This document shows, piece by piece, positions 9,220 to 18,568 of a stretch of DNA of 64,000 nt. A program made the position numbers and the translations under genes. Within the stretch, counting starts at the first letter, position 1. The number at the start of each line of letters is the position of its first letter. The stretch is from Gemmata palustris (GTDB taxonomy: Bacteria > Planctomycetota > Planctomycetia > Gemmatales > Gemmataceae). The stretch spans positions 7,021,299 through 7,085,298 of the forward strand of contig NZ_JAGKQQ010000001.1 in the NCBI RefSeq assembly GCF_017939745.1. Direction: 5' to 3'. Under the pieces are notes generated by a model. The model worked only from the letters and a program-made list of their open reading frames with translations, was not told where the DNA came from and ran no database searches.

Positions 9220-9883
9220 CGCTCGCGCTCGTTTCGGTCGGCTCGAACCGGTTGCGGATCACCTTCGCTGGTACGCCGGCCACAATCACGTTATCCGGCA
9301 GCGGTTTCGTCACCACGGACCCGGCCGCGACGATCGTTCCTTTGCCCACGCCGGCCAGGATGATGGCTCCGGTGCCGATCCACGCGCCCGCGCCGATGGT
9401 CACCATCTTGCGCTCGCCGCCCTGGTCGCGGATCGGTTTCGAGGGGTCGTCGAAGTAGTGCGTCTTTCCACCGGACGGGATCTGCACGTTGGACGCGAGC
9501 AGCACGTCGCGCTCGAGGTGAACGAGTCCGAGGCTGCAGCGCGGGCCGACGTACACGTTCTCATCGAGGATCGCACCGGGCTGTGAGAAGAACGTGCCGA
9601 ACTCGACGGTCGCGGAGGGGTGGCACTTGGCGAGCACCTGCTGAAGGAACGCGCGCCGGAGGTACTGCCCCGTGAGCCCGGGCCACAACGAGAGTAGCTG
9701 CGAGCGCGATTCCAGAGCGCGCCCGCGCCCGAGGACGGCCGCGTTCAGCCAAAATGATGCGAGCACCGGCGAAACCCCGACGAGCGCTGCGCACCGGGCC
9801 GCGCGCTTGATTGCACTCTTGAGCGCAGATGCGTCTTCCGTGGGGGGAACGTGAATAACGGGCGGGGAACTCATTGCGGTCAC
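9212..9883 (-). CDS. Left-handed beta-helix (hexapeptide) acyltransferase
   Basis: Acyltransferase of the LbH/hexapeptide-repeat family, 223 residues, probably transferring an acetyl group to a sugar of the glycan made by the surrounding genes. The C-terminal 130 residues show hexapeptide-type turns (GAGAWIGTGAIILAG, GKGTIVAAGSVVTKPL) and the usual ending VIVAGVPAKVIR; HYFDDPSKPI resembles the loop that carries the active-site His in maltose/galactoside acetyltransferase relatives. The GTG at 9883 overlaps the upstream stop (GTGA) and is used here; an ATG at 9874 is the alternative. The N-terminal 90 residues are helical and less conserved. Confidence 0.85.
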   Translation of the reverse strand: MTAMSSPPVIHVPPTEDASALKSAIKRAARCAALVGVSPVLASFWLNAAVLGRGRALESRSQLLSLWPGLTGQYLRRAFLQQVLAKCHPSATVEFGTFFSQPGAILDENVYVGPRCSLGLVHLERDVLLASNVQIPSGGKTHYFDDPSKPIRDQGGERKMVTIGAGAWIGTGAIILAGVGKGTIVAAGSVVTKPLPDNVIVAGVPAKVIRNRFEPTETSASDA

Positions 9884-11004
9884 CTCCCGGCCAGACGGGA
9901 GTACAGAGCGTAATACTCCTCGACGGTCCGGCCCAACTGGTAGCGCTCGACCGCGCGCTCGCGGCCCGCGGCGCCGAGGCGCGCGGTTAATTCCGGGTCA
10001 CGGAACAGTCGGCGGATCGCGTCCGCGCACCCGTTCACATTGCCTCGCGGGAAGAGTAACCCCTCGCTCTCGTGCCGCACGATTTCGGGATTCCCGCCCA
10101 CCGCGGTCACGATCGCGGGCAATCCGCTCGCCATCGCTTCGAGCAGCGTGAGTGACGCGGCTTCGCTGAGTGACGTGAGCGCAAAGGCCTCTGCCGCGCA
10201 CATCAGTTCGGGGATGTCGGTGCGGATACCCAAGAATTTCACGCGATCGGGAACTCGCAGGTCCACCGCGAGGTTTTCGAGTTCGGCACGAAGCGGCCCG
10301 TCGCCGACCATGAGCAGGTCCACGCCCGGCAAATCGGGCACGGATGCCGCGAACCCGCGTAAGAGCGTGACCTGGTCTTTCACCGGGTGGTGCCGGGCGA
10401 CGTGGATCAGGTAGCGCCGGTCGGGTTCCAGACCCGCATCCTCTTTGGCGAGCGCTTTATCCGCGGGCGGGCCGTAGCGCTCGACTTCGATCCCGTTCTC
10501 GATGATCTCGATCCGCGCGCCGGCGAACCCGTCCGTGCGCGACAACCCTTGCGCGCTGAAGTGACAGCACGCGGTCACCGAGTCCGCGAGGCGATCGAGG
10601 ACGAGCCGGTTCACCGCGCGACGCAGGGGCGATACGCGGTCCGGGAAGTGGCGCCCGTGTTCGGTGAGAATCACTTTGGGCCGGAACCCGCACAGCGGTT
10701 TCGCGAGCGCCGAGTAGAAGAACGGCGTGTACTGGTGCGCGTGAACGACTTCGATATCGCGCGCGCGGACCGCCCGTGCGATGCGCTGGCTCACTCTCCA
10801 GTCGCGCCCGGGCTTGCGGTGAAAGCACACCAGATCGGCGCCTTCGGCCACTAGCTCTTCGCCGATGCGCCCGACCGCGTCGAGGCAGAAGATCGTTGGC
10901 TCGATGCGGTCCCCGAGCCGGCGAATGGTTTCGCGCACGAGAACTTCGGCCCCGGCCACCTGCATCAAGTGGACGACGAACGCGACGCGGATCGGTCCCT
11001 TCAC
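9880..11004 (-). CDS. GT4-type glycosyltransferase
   Basis: GT-B glycosyltransferase of 374 residues. Motifs include the N-terminal HLMQVAGAEVLVRE, the HAHQYTPFF segment, YLIHVARHHPVKDQ at the start of the C-terminal domain, and SLSEAASLTLLEAMASGLP, the E-x7-E-type donor site of GT4 enzymes. The open frame runs upstream to 11289 inside the ligase gene, but the GTG at 11004 overlaps the upstream stop as GTGA and begins just before the first Rossmann strand, so it is the chosen start. It is coupled on both sides within the minus-strand operon. Confidence 0.88.
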   Translation of the reverse strand: MKGPIRVAFVVHLMQVAGAEVLVRETIRRLGDRIEPTIFCLDAVGRIGEELVAEGADLVCFHRKPGRDWRVSQRIARAVRARDIEVVHAHQYTPFFYSALAKPLCGFRPKVILTEHGRHFPDRVSPLRRAVNRLVLDRLADSVTACCHFSAQGLSRTDGFAGARIEIIENGIEVERYGPPADKALAKEDAGLEPDRRYLIHVARHHPVKDQVTLLRGFAASVPDLPGVDLLMVGDGPLRAELENLAVDLRVPDRVKFLGIRTDIPELMCAAEAFALTSLSEAASLTLLEAMASGLPAIVTAVGGNPEIVRHESEGLLFPRGNVNGCADAIRRLFRDPELTARLGAAGRERAVERYQLGRTVEEYYALYSRLAGR

Positions 11005-12380
11005 GACGGCACCGCCGCGGGACGAGAGGCGGCCGGGTACGGGTACGGCAGCGTGAGCGGCGGTAACCCGGACGGCGTCGGGCCGAGCTTCGCCTTCACC
11101 GCGCACGTGATCGCGTGCAACTGCACCGCGAGGAGGACGCAAATGTACGGCATCTCGAAGTGCTCGAGCGAAAGGAAGATCGCGCCGAAACAGAACAGAA
11201 TCAGCGCGCACTCCAGTCCCGCGGCGAGCGAGCGCACCTTCAGCGTTTCCGGGTCCGTAAACGGCCGCAGCGTGCGCCGGGCCTGCCACAACCCGACGAA
11301 CGCCGAGAGCAGCAACCCGACGTACAGTGCGAGCGCGCCCCAGCCGCTATCGGCCGCGGTCTGGAGGTACTGGCTGTGGATCGTGCGCCCCTCGATATCG
11401 GCCCCGTACTGGTAGGTGAACAGGTTCGAGTTGCGGATGCCCATGCCGAAGATCGGGCGCTCGTTGGCCATCTTCACCGCGATGCCCCACGTCACCCAGC
11501 GGGCCTGGGCGCTCGCGTCCGTGTCCTGCTTCCCGATGGAGAAGAACCGCTCCTGGATCTCCTTCCCCGCCATGCCGACGACGAGAACCGCACCGACCAG
11601 GTACACCGCGGCGACGAACCGCTTGTTCCGGGCTCGCAGGAACATGGGTATTGATGTCACGAGCAGCGAGAGCATCGCGCCGCGCGAGAACGAGAGCAGG
11701 ACCGCGTGCAGGAGCACCGGGATCACCAGGAGGAACGCCCACCGCCACCGGCGGGTGTGCGCCTCCCACGCGAAGAAGCACAGCGGCACGGCCATCGCGA
11801 AGATGAGCGCGGCCCCGTTGTTGTCCAGCCCGCCGTAGCCCCGCGTGGCCAGCATCAGCCAGCCCCACGCGAAGTAGAAGAAGTTGACCTCGTAAGCGAT
11901 GTACACCGCGCAGCCGATCATCACGTAGTAGATGATCCACAAATCGCGGACCGTGCGGAGCACGAGCGTGGCGCAGATGAACATCACGAAGATCTTGGCG
12001 TACTCCAGAAAGTACGGCCACGCGACGGTCTGGTTGATCGCGGTGAAGTAGGTGACGCTGATCCACGCGGTGAACGCGAGGAACAGGTAGTGACTGCGGT
12101 TGAACTTGGGATTGCCGTACCACGGGGCCTGCGAAACCGCGAGCGGGGTCCACACCTTCAGGCGCCACGCGACCGTTGCGACGAGCGTGACGACCGCGAC
12201 CGGGAACGACCAACTGATTTCGGACACGCGCAGCCCGAACACCTCGACCCAGTCCCAGATCGCTTGCGGGCGCAGCACGGCGAACGTGTAGTACACGGCG
12301 ATGCCGTACACGGGCGAGAGCACGACCGAACCGGCCGTCCCCAGCAACATCATCAGCGCCATGAGCGCGAACTGCTTCAT
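11001..12380 (-). CDS. O-antigen ligase / O-glycosylation ligase-like membrane protein (exosortase-associated type)
   Basis: Polytopic inner-membrane protein of 459 residues with about ten hydrophobic segments and a large loop near residues 300-350, the plan of Wzy/WaaL-type ligases. The early WDWVEVFGLRVSEISW region, the central FSRGAMLSLL segment and the late RPIFGMGIRNSNLF and IHSQYLQ blocks resemble putative O-glycosylation ligases found with exosortase systems. It would join a lipid-linked glycan to a protein or other acceptor at the outer face of the membrane. ATG at 12380 (MKQFALMALM) gives a direct membrane start; the upstream extension is discarded. It heads the glycosyltransferase/acyltransferase operon. 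Confidence 0.8.
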   Translation of the reverse strand: MKQFALMALMMLLGTAGSVVLSPVYGIAVYYTFAVLRPQAIWDWVEVFGLRVSEISWSFPVAVVTLVATVAWRLKVWTPLAVSQAPWYGNPKFNRSHYLFLAFTAWISVTYFTAINQTVAWPYFLEYAKIFVMFICATLVLRTVRDLWIIYYVMIGCAVYIAYEVNFFYFAWGWLMLATRGYGGLDNNGAALIFAMAVPLCFFAWEAHTRRWRWAFLLVIPVLLHAVLLSFSRGAMLSLLVTSIPMFLRARNKRFVAAVYLVGAVLVVGMAGKEIQERFFSIGKQDTDASAQARWVTWGIAVKMANERPIFGMGIRNSNLFTYQYGADIEGRTIHSQYLQTAADSGWGALALYVGLLLSAFVGLWQARRTLRPFTDPETLKVRSLAAGLECALILFCFGAIFLSLEHFEMPYICVLLAVQLHAITCAVKAKLGPTPSGLPPLTLPYPYPAASRPAAVPS

Positions 12381-12573
12381 CGATCCGTCCCGGGTCGCGG
12401 CCGCGGTATCGGGTTCCTCCCGGCACACGGGCGCCGGCTCGTGCCGCGACGTAAAGCCCTGCGAGTATCATATCGGCGCACGCGCGCCCCACCCCGGTTA
12501 CGGCCGGGTGTTCTACCATCTTTCATAGCACACGGGGAAGTCCATCCCCGCGCCCCGAACAGGAAGCACGAGC

Positions 12574-15195
12574 TTGGAACACGTCGTCGAACTCAACGTT
12601 GTCGCACCGGCCGTCGGCCGAGGGCCGGTCACCACGGGTGTTCCGTTCCCGCGCAGCGCGCTACCCGATCCGCAAAAACTCGTGCTCCGCGACGCTTCCG
12701 GGAAGGCCGTTCGCCTTCAGTCGCGTGCGACCGATCGCTGGCCAGACGGGTCCGTGCGGTGGGCGCTACTCGACTGGATCGCGGAAGCGAACGCCGGCCC
12801 GTACCGCGTGGCAGTCGGTGAGCCGGCCGCGGTCGAAGGGCCGGTGGTAAGGGTGGAGGAGCGCGACGAGATCGTTGTTGTCGATACGGGAGTGCTACAG
12901 CTTGAATTACAGACATTAGCTACCTTCGGGTTTCGTCAGGTAGGTGTAGAGGGGACTGGCGGTAGTAGGACGGTGTACCCGCTTGTTACTGAAGGGAAGG
13001 GGGACTCGTGGTTCCCATTCCTGTTTGGTAATGGATACAAAATAGAGACTGGGCCGGTACGAACGGTACTGCACTTCTCCGGTCTGTTTAGGAGGAACGT
13101 GGCGTCCACTTTATGCGCCGAATTCGACATCCAGATGCACTTCTTCGCCGGGTCCGTGGCGGTGCGGATCGAGTTCACCATTCGCAACTCGCGCCGTGCG
13201 GCCCACCCCAGCGGGCTTTGGGACTTGGGCGACTCGGGGTCTGTTTTCTTGAAGGATGCTTCATTCACGTTCGCGCTTCCGACGGGCGAAATGGGCGTTC
13301 GGTGTTCGCCCGAAATTGGATCACCAGCGGAAGATTTCGCGGCCCCGTTTGAGCTGTATCAGGATTCGAGTGGCGGCGAGAACTGGCGTAGCACGAATCA
13401 TCTCAATCGCAAGCACGAGGTGCCGGTCGCGTTTCGCGGGTACAAGCTGAAGTCCGGTGAATCGGAACGAACCGGGCTTCGTGCGACACCAATTGTCACG
13501 CTGTCGCGGGGAGCGGACTCGGTCGGGGTCGCGGTGCCGCACTTCTGGCAGAATTTTCCGCAAGCGGTCGAAGCGACGTCGAATTCACTTACGCTGCGCC
13601 TGTTCCCGCAGCAATCCACAGACTCTCACGAACTGCAAGGCGGAGAGCAGAAGACGTGGACGTTCGCGGTCGCGTTCGGCTCGGACGCGACTCCCGAGGC
13701 CCTGGAGTGGTCCCGCACACCGGCACGCGCGTTTGCGTCGCCGAAGTGGTACTGCGAGAGCGGAGCGATTCCATACCTTTCGCCGAAGGTCGATGACCCG
13801 AACGCGGACTACCTGAAGCTCGTGGACGCGGCCATCGAAGGGGCTGACACGTTTGATGCCAAGCGCGAGAAGATCGACGAATACGGCTGGCGGCACTTCG
13901 GCGATATTTATGGCGACCACGAAGCGGTCTACCACACCGGACCGCAACCGATGGTGTCGCATTACAACAACCAGTACGACCCGATCGCGGGGTTCGCGTA
14001 CCAACTGATGCGCAGCGGCGACCTTCGCTGGCTGCGGCACATGGAAGAACTCGCGGCCCACGTGATCGACATCGACATCTATCACACCACGCAAGACAAG
14101 TCCGCGTACAACGGCGGGCTGTTCTGGCACACGTACCACTACGTCGACGCGGATACGGGCACGCACCGGTCGTACCCGCGTTCACTGCTTCAACTGAAGG
14201 GGATGCCGGGGCTCGATCCGAACGACCCAAAGGCCCAGCGTTCCAAGAGCGTGTACGCGCTCGGCGGCGGACCCGCGAACGAGCACAACTACGCCACCGG
14301 ACTGATGCTCCACCACTTCCTGACGGGAAGTGCGGCCTCGCGCGAAGCCGCGCTCGGTCTGGCGCGGTGGGTGATCGACATGGACGACGGCAGTAAGACG
14401 GTATTCCGCTGGCTCGCGAGCGGCGACACCGGGTACGCGAGTCAGAGCCGTGACGCGGGCTACCACGGTCCCGGGCGCGGGTCGGGGAACTCGCTGTCCG
14501 CACTCATCGACGGCCACCGGCTCAGTGGCGACGTCGCGTTCCTCAACAAAGCGGAGCAGCTCGTTCGTCGCTGCATCCACCCGAACGACGACGTGCCGAA
14601 ACGCAACCTACTCGATGTGGAGAACCGCTGGTTCTACACGATGTTCCTCCAGGCGCTCGGGAAGTACCTCGATCACAAAATCGAGCGCGACGAACTCGAC
14701 GCAATGTACGCTTACGCCCGCGCGAGCCTGTTGCACTACGCGCGCTGGATGGCGGACCACGAAGTGCCGACGCTGTCGCGCCCGGAGATCCTCGAATACC
14801 CCAACGAAACCTGGGCCGCGCAGGACATGCGCAAGAGCGAGGTCTTCAAGTTCGCCGCGAAGCACGCGACCGGCGCGGAAAAGGCACGCTTCCTCGAACG
14901 CGCGGAGTTCTTCTTCCGCGATTCCGTGTCGCGCCTCACCGCGTTCGAGACGCGCACGCTCGCACGACCCGTCGTGCTGATGCTGTCATTCGGCTACATG
15001 CACGCACACTTCCAGCGCCACCCCGAAGAAGCCGCCCCACCGCCGAAGGTCGAAGCGCGCGACTTCGGGCGCCCGGAAGTATTCGTGCCGCAAAAGGTGC
15101 GGGCCAAGAAGCGCGCGAAGCTGCTCGTGGTGGCTGGCGTCGCACTGGGGCTGCTCGGTGTGGTGGCTCTGGTGGGGTGGCTGCTGCTGAAGTAA
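12574..15195 (+). CDS. RIFT-barrel (PcRGLX/YetA-like) protein with C-terminal membrane anchor
   Basis: Protein of 873 residues resembling exo-rhamnogalacturonan lyase/YetA-like RIFT-barrel proteins: an N-terminal beta domain (TGVPFPRSAL, RWPDGSVRWALLDW), a middle beta domain, and an alpha-helical toroid (about 430-800) with HYNNQYDP, HTYHYVDADTG and GPGRGSGNSLSALIDG. The last 25 residues form a single hydrophobic helix preceded by a Lys/Arg-rich stretch, so it is anchored by a C-terminal tail; no N-terminal signal is seen. The start is TTG at 12574 behind AGGA at about 12561. Bases about 12889-13125 use unusual codons (TTA, AGG, ATA), as if a segment came from different DNA. Substrate unknown. 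Confidence 0.7.
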   Translation: MEHVVELNVVAPAVGRGPVTTGVPFPRSALPDPQKLVLRDASGKAVRLQSRATDRWPDGSVRWALLDWIAEANAGPYRVAVGEPAAVEGPVVRVEERDEIVVVDTGVLQLELQTLATFGFRQVGVEGTGGSRTVYPLVTEGKGDSWFPFLFGNGYKIETGPVRTVLHFSGLFRRNVASTLCAEFDIQMHFFAGSVAVRIEFTIRNSRRAAHPSGLWDLGDSGSVFLKDASFTFALPTGEMGVRCSPEIGSPAEDFAAPFELYQDSSGGENWRSTNHLNRKHEVPVAFRGYKLKSGESERTGLRATPIVTLSRGADSVGVAVPHFWQNFPQAVEATSNSLTLRLFPQQSTDSHELQGGEQKTWTFAVAFGSDATPEALEWSRTPARAFASPKWYCESGAIPYLSPKVDDPNADYLKLVDAAIEGADTFDAKREKIDEYGWRHFGDIYGDHEAVYHTGPQPMVSHYNNQYDPIAGFAYQLMRSGDLRWLRHMEELAAHVIDIDIYHTTQDKSAYNGGLFWHTYHYVDADTGTHRSYPRSLLQLKGMPGLDPNDPKAQRSKSVYALGGGPANEHNYATGLMLHHFLTGSAASREAALGLARWVIDMDDGSKTVFRWLASGDTGYASQSRDAGYHGPGRGSGNSLSALIDGHRLSGDVAFLNKAEQLVRRCIHPNDDVPKRNLLDVENRWFYTMFLQALGKYLDHKIERDELDAMYAYARASLLHYARWMADHEVPTLSRPEILEYPNETWAAQDMRKSEVFKFAAKHATGAEKARFLERAEFFFRDSVSRLTAFETRTLARPVVLMLSFGYMHAHFQRHPEEAAPPPKVEARDFGRPEVFVPQKVRAKKRAKLLVVAGVALGLLGVVALVGWLLLK

Positions 15196-15550
15196 GGGGC
15201 GAGGGAAATTCGCCACTATTCAGAGGACAGAGATCAGAAAGCAGAGAACAGAAAAGCAGATTGGCCACAAAAAGGCACAAAGGGCACAAAAAGAAGACAG
15301 GGGACAGAGATCGGAAGGCAGAAAGCAGGAAGGCCGGGCGCATTGGTTTAGCCCCATCCGGGGCTAAAAATCATTCTCTTGTCTGATCCGCGTAATCTGC
15401 GTTATCCGCGGTTCTTCCTCCTGACTTCTGTCCTCTGTCCTCTGTCCTCTTTTTTGTGCCCTTTGTGCCTTTTTGTGGCCAATCCGTCTTCTGTCTTTAT
15501 CGTGCCATTCATCGACATTGATCGTGCGGTTGATTTCGGAGGCTCAACGA
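15196..15550. repeat. Intergenic stretch with a long inverted repeat
   Basis: No gene is seen here. A 33-base near-perfect inverted repeat has arms at about 15261-15293 and 15450-15482, made of GGCCACAAAAAGGCACAAAG and its complement. Between the arms is a separate perfect hairpin (TAGCCCC-ATCC-GGGGCTA, 15349-15366), plus purine-rich (CAGAGGACAG-type) and pyrimidine-rich (CTGTCCTCTGTCC) tracts that are complementary to each other. The whole unit could fold into one large cruciform or transcript hairpin between the genes at 12574 and 15551. Confidence 0.8.
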
Positions 15551-16825
15551 ATGGCGGTTCCGGCGCGGGCGTGGGTGGTGACCGGCGCGGGCACGGCCGT
15601 TAACCTGTGTCTCGGCATCCTCTACGGCTGGAGCGTGTGGAACGCGGCGCTCGTGAACGAGGCGCGGGCCGGCGAGCCGATGACCGGGCTGAACGAGGGG
15701 TGGACGTACCTCGATAACGTGCGCGGGACCGTCGCGTATGCCGTCTGCGGGATCACGTTCGCGCTGTTCATGATCCCGGGCGGGCGCCTCCAGGACCGTT
15801 ACGGGGCGAAGATCGGGGCCACGCTCGGCGGGTTGTTCCTCGCGATCGGGTGCATCGTCGCCGGCCTCATGAAGAGCTTCGAGGGGCTGGTGGTCGGATT
15901 CGGCGTGCTGGGTGGAATCGGCATGGGTTTGGGCTACGCCGCGGCGACGCCCGCGGCGGTGAAGTGGTTCCACAGCAGCCGGCGCGGGCTGATCGTTGGG
16001 TTGGTTGTGGCGGGGTACGGGGCCGCGGCCGTCTACATTTCGCCGCTCGCGGACTACCTCATCACGAACCACGGATTGACCGGCAGTTTCGTGGGATTGG
16101 GGATCTTCTTCGCGGTCGTGGTCGTGATCGCCGGTCAACTCCTCAGTCCTCCCCCGCCCGGGTTCGTGGCGGCCGCGCCGTCCAACGTCGTGGAAGGACC
16201 GAAGCTGGCTGCCACCAACTTCGGCGCGGGGCAGATGCTCCGCACGTGGCAGTTCTATGCGCTCGTGTTACTCTTCATCGGGTCCGCGCAATCGGGCCTA
16301 CTCGTCATCTCGAAGGCGAAAACGTTTCTCGCAGACACCGCGGGCAAAACCGGCTACTTCGCCGAGCGTGCGTGGCTGCTCGTCACGTTTATTGGTGTGG
16401 TGAACGCGATCGGGCGCATTGGGACCGGGCAGTATTCCGACCGCATCGGGCGGCTCAACGCTTACGCGATCAATGGTCTGGTGTCCGCCGCGTGCCTCCT
16501 GGTCGCGCCGTGGGTACTCGCGGAGAAAAACGTCCTGTTGCTGTTCGTGGTGATCGGGGTTATGGCGTGGCAGTACGGCGGTACGCTCGCGGTGCTCCCC
16601 GCGCTGACGGCCGATTACTACGGCCCGAAGAACCTGGGACTGAACTACGGGTTGGTGTTCGTGGGCTGGGGGTTCGCGTTCTTCGTGCCGCTGGTGGCCA
16701 GTTCGATCAAGGACCGGACCGGGCAGTGGGGCGGGGCGTTTTACCTGTCGGCGGGACTGCTCGTAACGGCTGTGCTGGTGAGCCGCATAATCCGCAAGCC
16801 GGTTTCAGTCGCGCCCGGCGCGTGA
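15551..16825 (+). CDS. MFS transporter, oxalate/formate-antiporter-like
   Basis: Major facilitator transporter of 424 residues with twelve predicted membrane helices. The loop-2 motif GGRLQDRYGAKIG follows helix 2 and the matching second-half sequence RIGTGQYSDRIGR follows helix 8. The N-terminal LCLGILYGWSVWNAALV is typical of the oxalate:formate antiporter (OFA) subfamily. The substrate is probably a small organic anion, but this is family inference. ATG at 15551 is preceded by TTCGGAGG at a proper distance; the frame is open 78 bases further upstream into the inverted repeat and is not used. Confidence 0.85.
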   Translation: MAVPARAWVVTGAGTAVNLCLGILYGWSVWNAALVNEARAGEPMTGLNEGWTYLDNVRGTVAYAVCGITFALFMIPGGRLQDRYGAKIGATLGGLFLAIGCIVAGLMKSFEGLVVGFGVLGGIGMGLGYAAATPAAVKWFHSSRRGLIVGLVVAGYGAAAVYISPLADYLITNHGLTGSFVGLGIFFAVVVVIAGQLLSPPPPGFVAAAPSNVVEGPKLAATNFGAGQMLRTWQFYALVLLFIGSAQSGLLVISKAKTFLADTAGKTGYFAERAWLLVTFIGVVNAIGRIGTGQYSDRIGRLNAYAINGLVSAACLLVAPWVLAEKNVLLLFVVIGVMAWQYGGTLAVLPALTADYYGPKNLGLNYGLVFVGWGFAFFVPLVASSIKDRTGQWGGAFYLSAGLLVTAVLVSRIIRKPVSVAPGA

Positions 16826-16872
16826 GATACTGGGCAACGTGGTAGAATTGGGCACCCCACGGACCGAACGTC

Positions 16873-17250
16873 ATGTTGTTAGCGCTGCTGTTCTTCTTGA
16901 TCGCCGGGCACGCGCTGATGGACTACTCGTTGCAGAACGACTCGATGGCGGTGTGCAAGTGCCGGAAGTCCACCAACCCGCTCGCGGCGAGCGTGCCGTG
17001 GTACTACTGGCTCACGTCGCACGCGCTCCTGCACGGGGCCGCGGTCGGGGTCATTTTCCGGTGGATGAACTTCGACTGGAACGTGGTCCTGGCCGTCGCC
17101 CTGGCGGAAACCGTAATTCACTGGATCACCGACTACGGTAAGTGCGAGAAGTGGTACTCATTGCACGTCGATCAGGCCGTTCACATCACCTGTAAAATCA
17201 TCTGGTGGGGACTCGTCGCGGGCGAAGTCGTCAAGCCGATCGGGGGCTAA
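16873..17250 (+). CDS. DUF3307 membrane protein
   Basis: Small integral membrane protein of 125 residues matching the DUF3307 plan: short helices with conserved His/Asp residues, HALMDYSLQ, LTSHALLHGAAVG, ETVIHWITDYGK and HVDQAVHITCK. The function of the family is unknown. It starts 47 bases after the MFS gene and its TAA is one base from the ATG of the Dev-type membrane fusion gene, so it may be transcribed with the exporter. Several Cys (CKC, C near 110) are unusual for such a short protein. Confidence 0.85.
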   Translation: MLLALLFFLIAGHALMDYSLQNDSMAVCKCRKSTNPLAASVPWYYWLTSHALLHGAAVGVIFRWMNFDWNVVLAVALAETVIHWITDYGKCEKWYSLHVDQAVHITCKIIWWGLVAGEVVKPIGG

Positions 17251-17251
17251 C

Positions 17252-18454
17252 ATGCCGCACGCCAATAGCCATCGATCCGGGCGCGCATCGACCACCGCGC
17301 TGGCCGTGGCCGCCGCCCTCATGGTCGGCGGGATCGCGGGCTACTTCCTCGCGGGACGCGCTAACAAGTCGGGCGGCGCCTCCGACGGGGGCACGAACGG
17401 CGAGGCCGCTTCGCGCGACCGCGTCACCGCGCTCGGGCGCCTCCAACCGGAGGGCGGGGTGGTTCCCGTGTACGGCCCGCCGGGAGATCGCATCGCACGA
17501 ATGTACTCGATCCCCACCGGCGCCCCGCTCGTGGCCGGCGCTCCCATTGCCGAACTCGCGAGCCGCAAGGACCGGTTGCTCGAAGTCCAAGTGGCCCGCA
17601 CGCAACTCACCGAAGCAACGGCCGCGCGGGACGCGAGCAAGCGGGCGGGCGAGAAGAAGATTCAGGCCGCGGAAGCCGAACTGAACCAGGCCAAAGCGAA
17701 CAAGGTCAGCGACCTCGCCGCGCTCGACGCCAAGCTGAAGGCCGTCGCTCTGCAAGCGAAGACTGCCGCGAAACAGGCAGAACGCCTGCGGGGACTGAAA
17801 GGCAAAGTCACAACGGTGGCCGACGAGGACATCGAGAAGGTCGAGTTGCTCCAGGCACAAGCCGACGCCGAGCTCGCCGCGACGCAGGCCACGCGCGACA
17901 AAACCCGGATCACCTACGAAGAGACGGAGAAGGCGGCCGAGGCGAAGATCGGTGCGGCGAAAGCAGAGCTAGAGGAGGCACTGGCCCGCGCGCCGATCAA
18001 GTCCTCCGAGGAGAAGGTCGCGCTCGCGGAGCAAATGGCCGAAATGACCACCATTAAGGCTCCGATATCGGGGATCGTACTGAAGGTGACCGGGCGCACC
18101 GGGCAACCAACCGGGGTGGACCCGATCCTTCAACTCGCGGACCTCGGCAAGATGACCGCGGTGGCGGAGGTGTACGAGAGCGACGTGGAGCGACTGACGG
18201 GTTGGGTGCGCTCGGGGCCGGTTACGGCGGAAGTCACGAACCCGGCCCTGCCGAAGCCACTAAAAGGCGTCGTTCGCTCGGAAGCCGACATCACGCGCAT
18301 GATCGCGCGCAACCAGGTGTTCGCGATGGGGCCGCGCGAGGACGCCGACCGCCGCGTGGTGGAGGTGGTCGTTCACCTGGACGACGCAAGTGCCGCTGAC
18401 GCGGGCCGGCTCGTCGGGCTGCAAGTGACAGTCGCGTTCGTGCCGGGGAAGTAG
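17252..18454 (+). CDS. DevB-type membrane fusion (HlyD family) subunit of an ABC exporter
   Basis: Periplasmic adaptor of 400 residues that would link the inner-membrane ABC transporter to an outer-membrane channel. It has an N-terminal membrane anchor (about residues 15-35), a biotinyl-lipoyl-like half (VTALGRLQPEGGVVPVYGPP), a long Ala/Lys/Glu-rich coiled coil (about 105-255), the second lipoyl half (TIKAPISGIVLKVTGRTGQ) and a beta-barrel with VAEVYESDVERL. This layout and the adjacent DevC-like permeases point to the DevB subfamily. No TolC-like gene is in the window, so the outer-membrane partner must be elsewhere. Confidence 0.87.
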   Translation: MPHANSHRSGRASTTALAVAAALMVGGIAGYFLAGRANKSGGASDGGTNGEAASRDRVTALGRLQPEGGVVPVYGPPGDRIARMYSIPTGAPLVAGAPIAELASRKDRLLEVQVARTQLTEATAARDASKRAGEKKIQAAEAELNQAKANKVSDLAALDAKLKAVALQAKTAAKQAERLRGLKGKVTTVADEDIEKVELLQAQADAELAATQATRDKTRITYEETEKAAEAKIGAAKAELEEALARAPIKSSEEKVALAEQMAEMTTIKAPISGIVLKVTGRTGQPTGVDPILQLADLGKMTAVAEVYESDVERLTGWVRSGPVTAEVTNPALPKPLKGVVRSEADITRMIARNQVFAMGPREDADRRVVEVVVHLDDASAADAGRLVGLQVTVAFVPGK

Positions 18455-18456
18455 TT

Positions 18457-18560
18457 TAGTGTGGTCCGCTCGCTCCGCGAGCGGGATGTAGCCGACTCCG
18501 GTCAGTGATCGCGATTGAGATAACGACGCGAACCGCTCGCGGAGCGAGCGGACCACACTA
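18457..18560. repeat. 28-base perfect inverted repeat between exporter genes
   Basis: Arms at 18457-18484 and 18533-18560 (TAGTGTGGTCCGCTCGCTCC and its extension to GCGAGCGG) are exact reverse complements, separated by 48 bases. Each arm also contains a smaller palindrome (CGCTCGC..GCGAGCG). It lies directly after the membrane-fusion gene and just before the first permease gene and could act as a transcript hairpin that lowers read-through within the operon. Confidence 0.9.
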
Positions 18561-18568
18561 AGGGCGCC

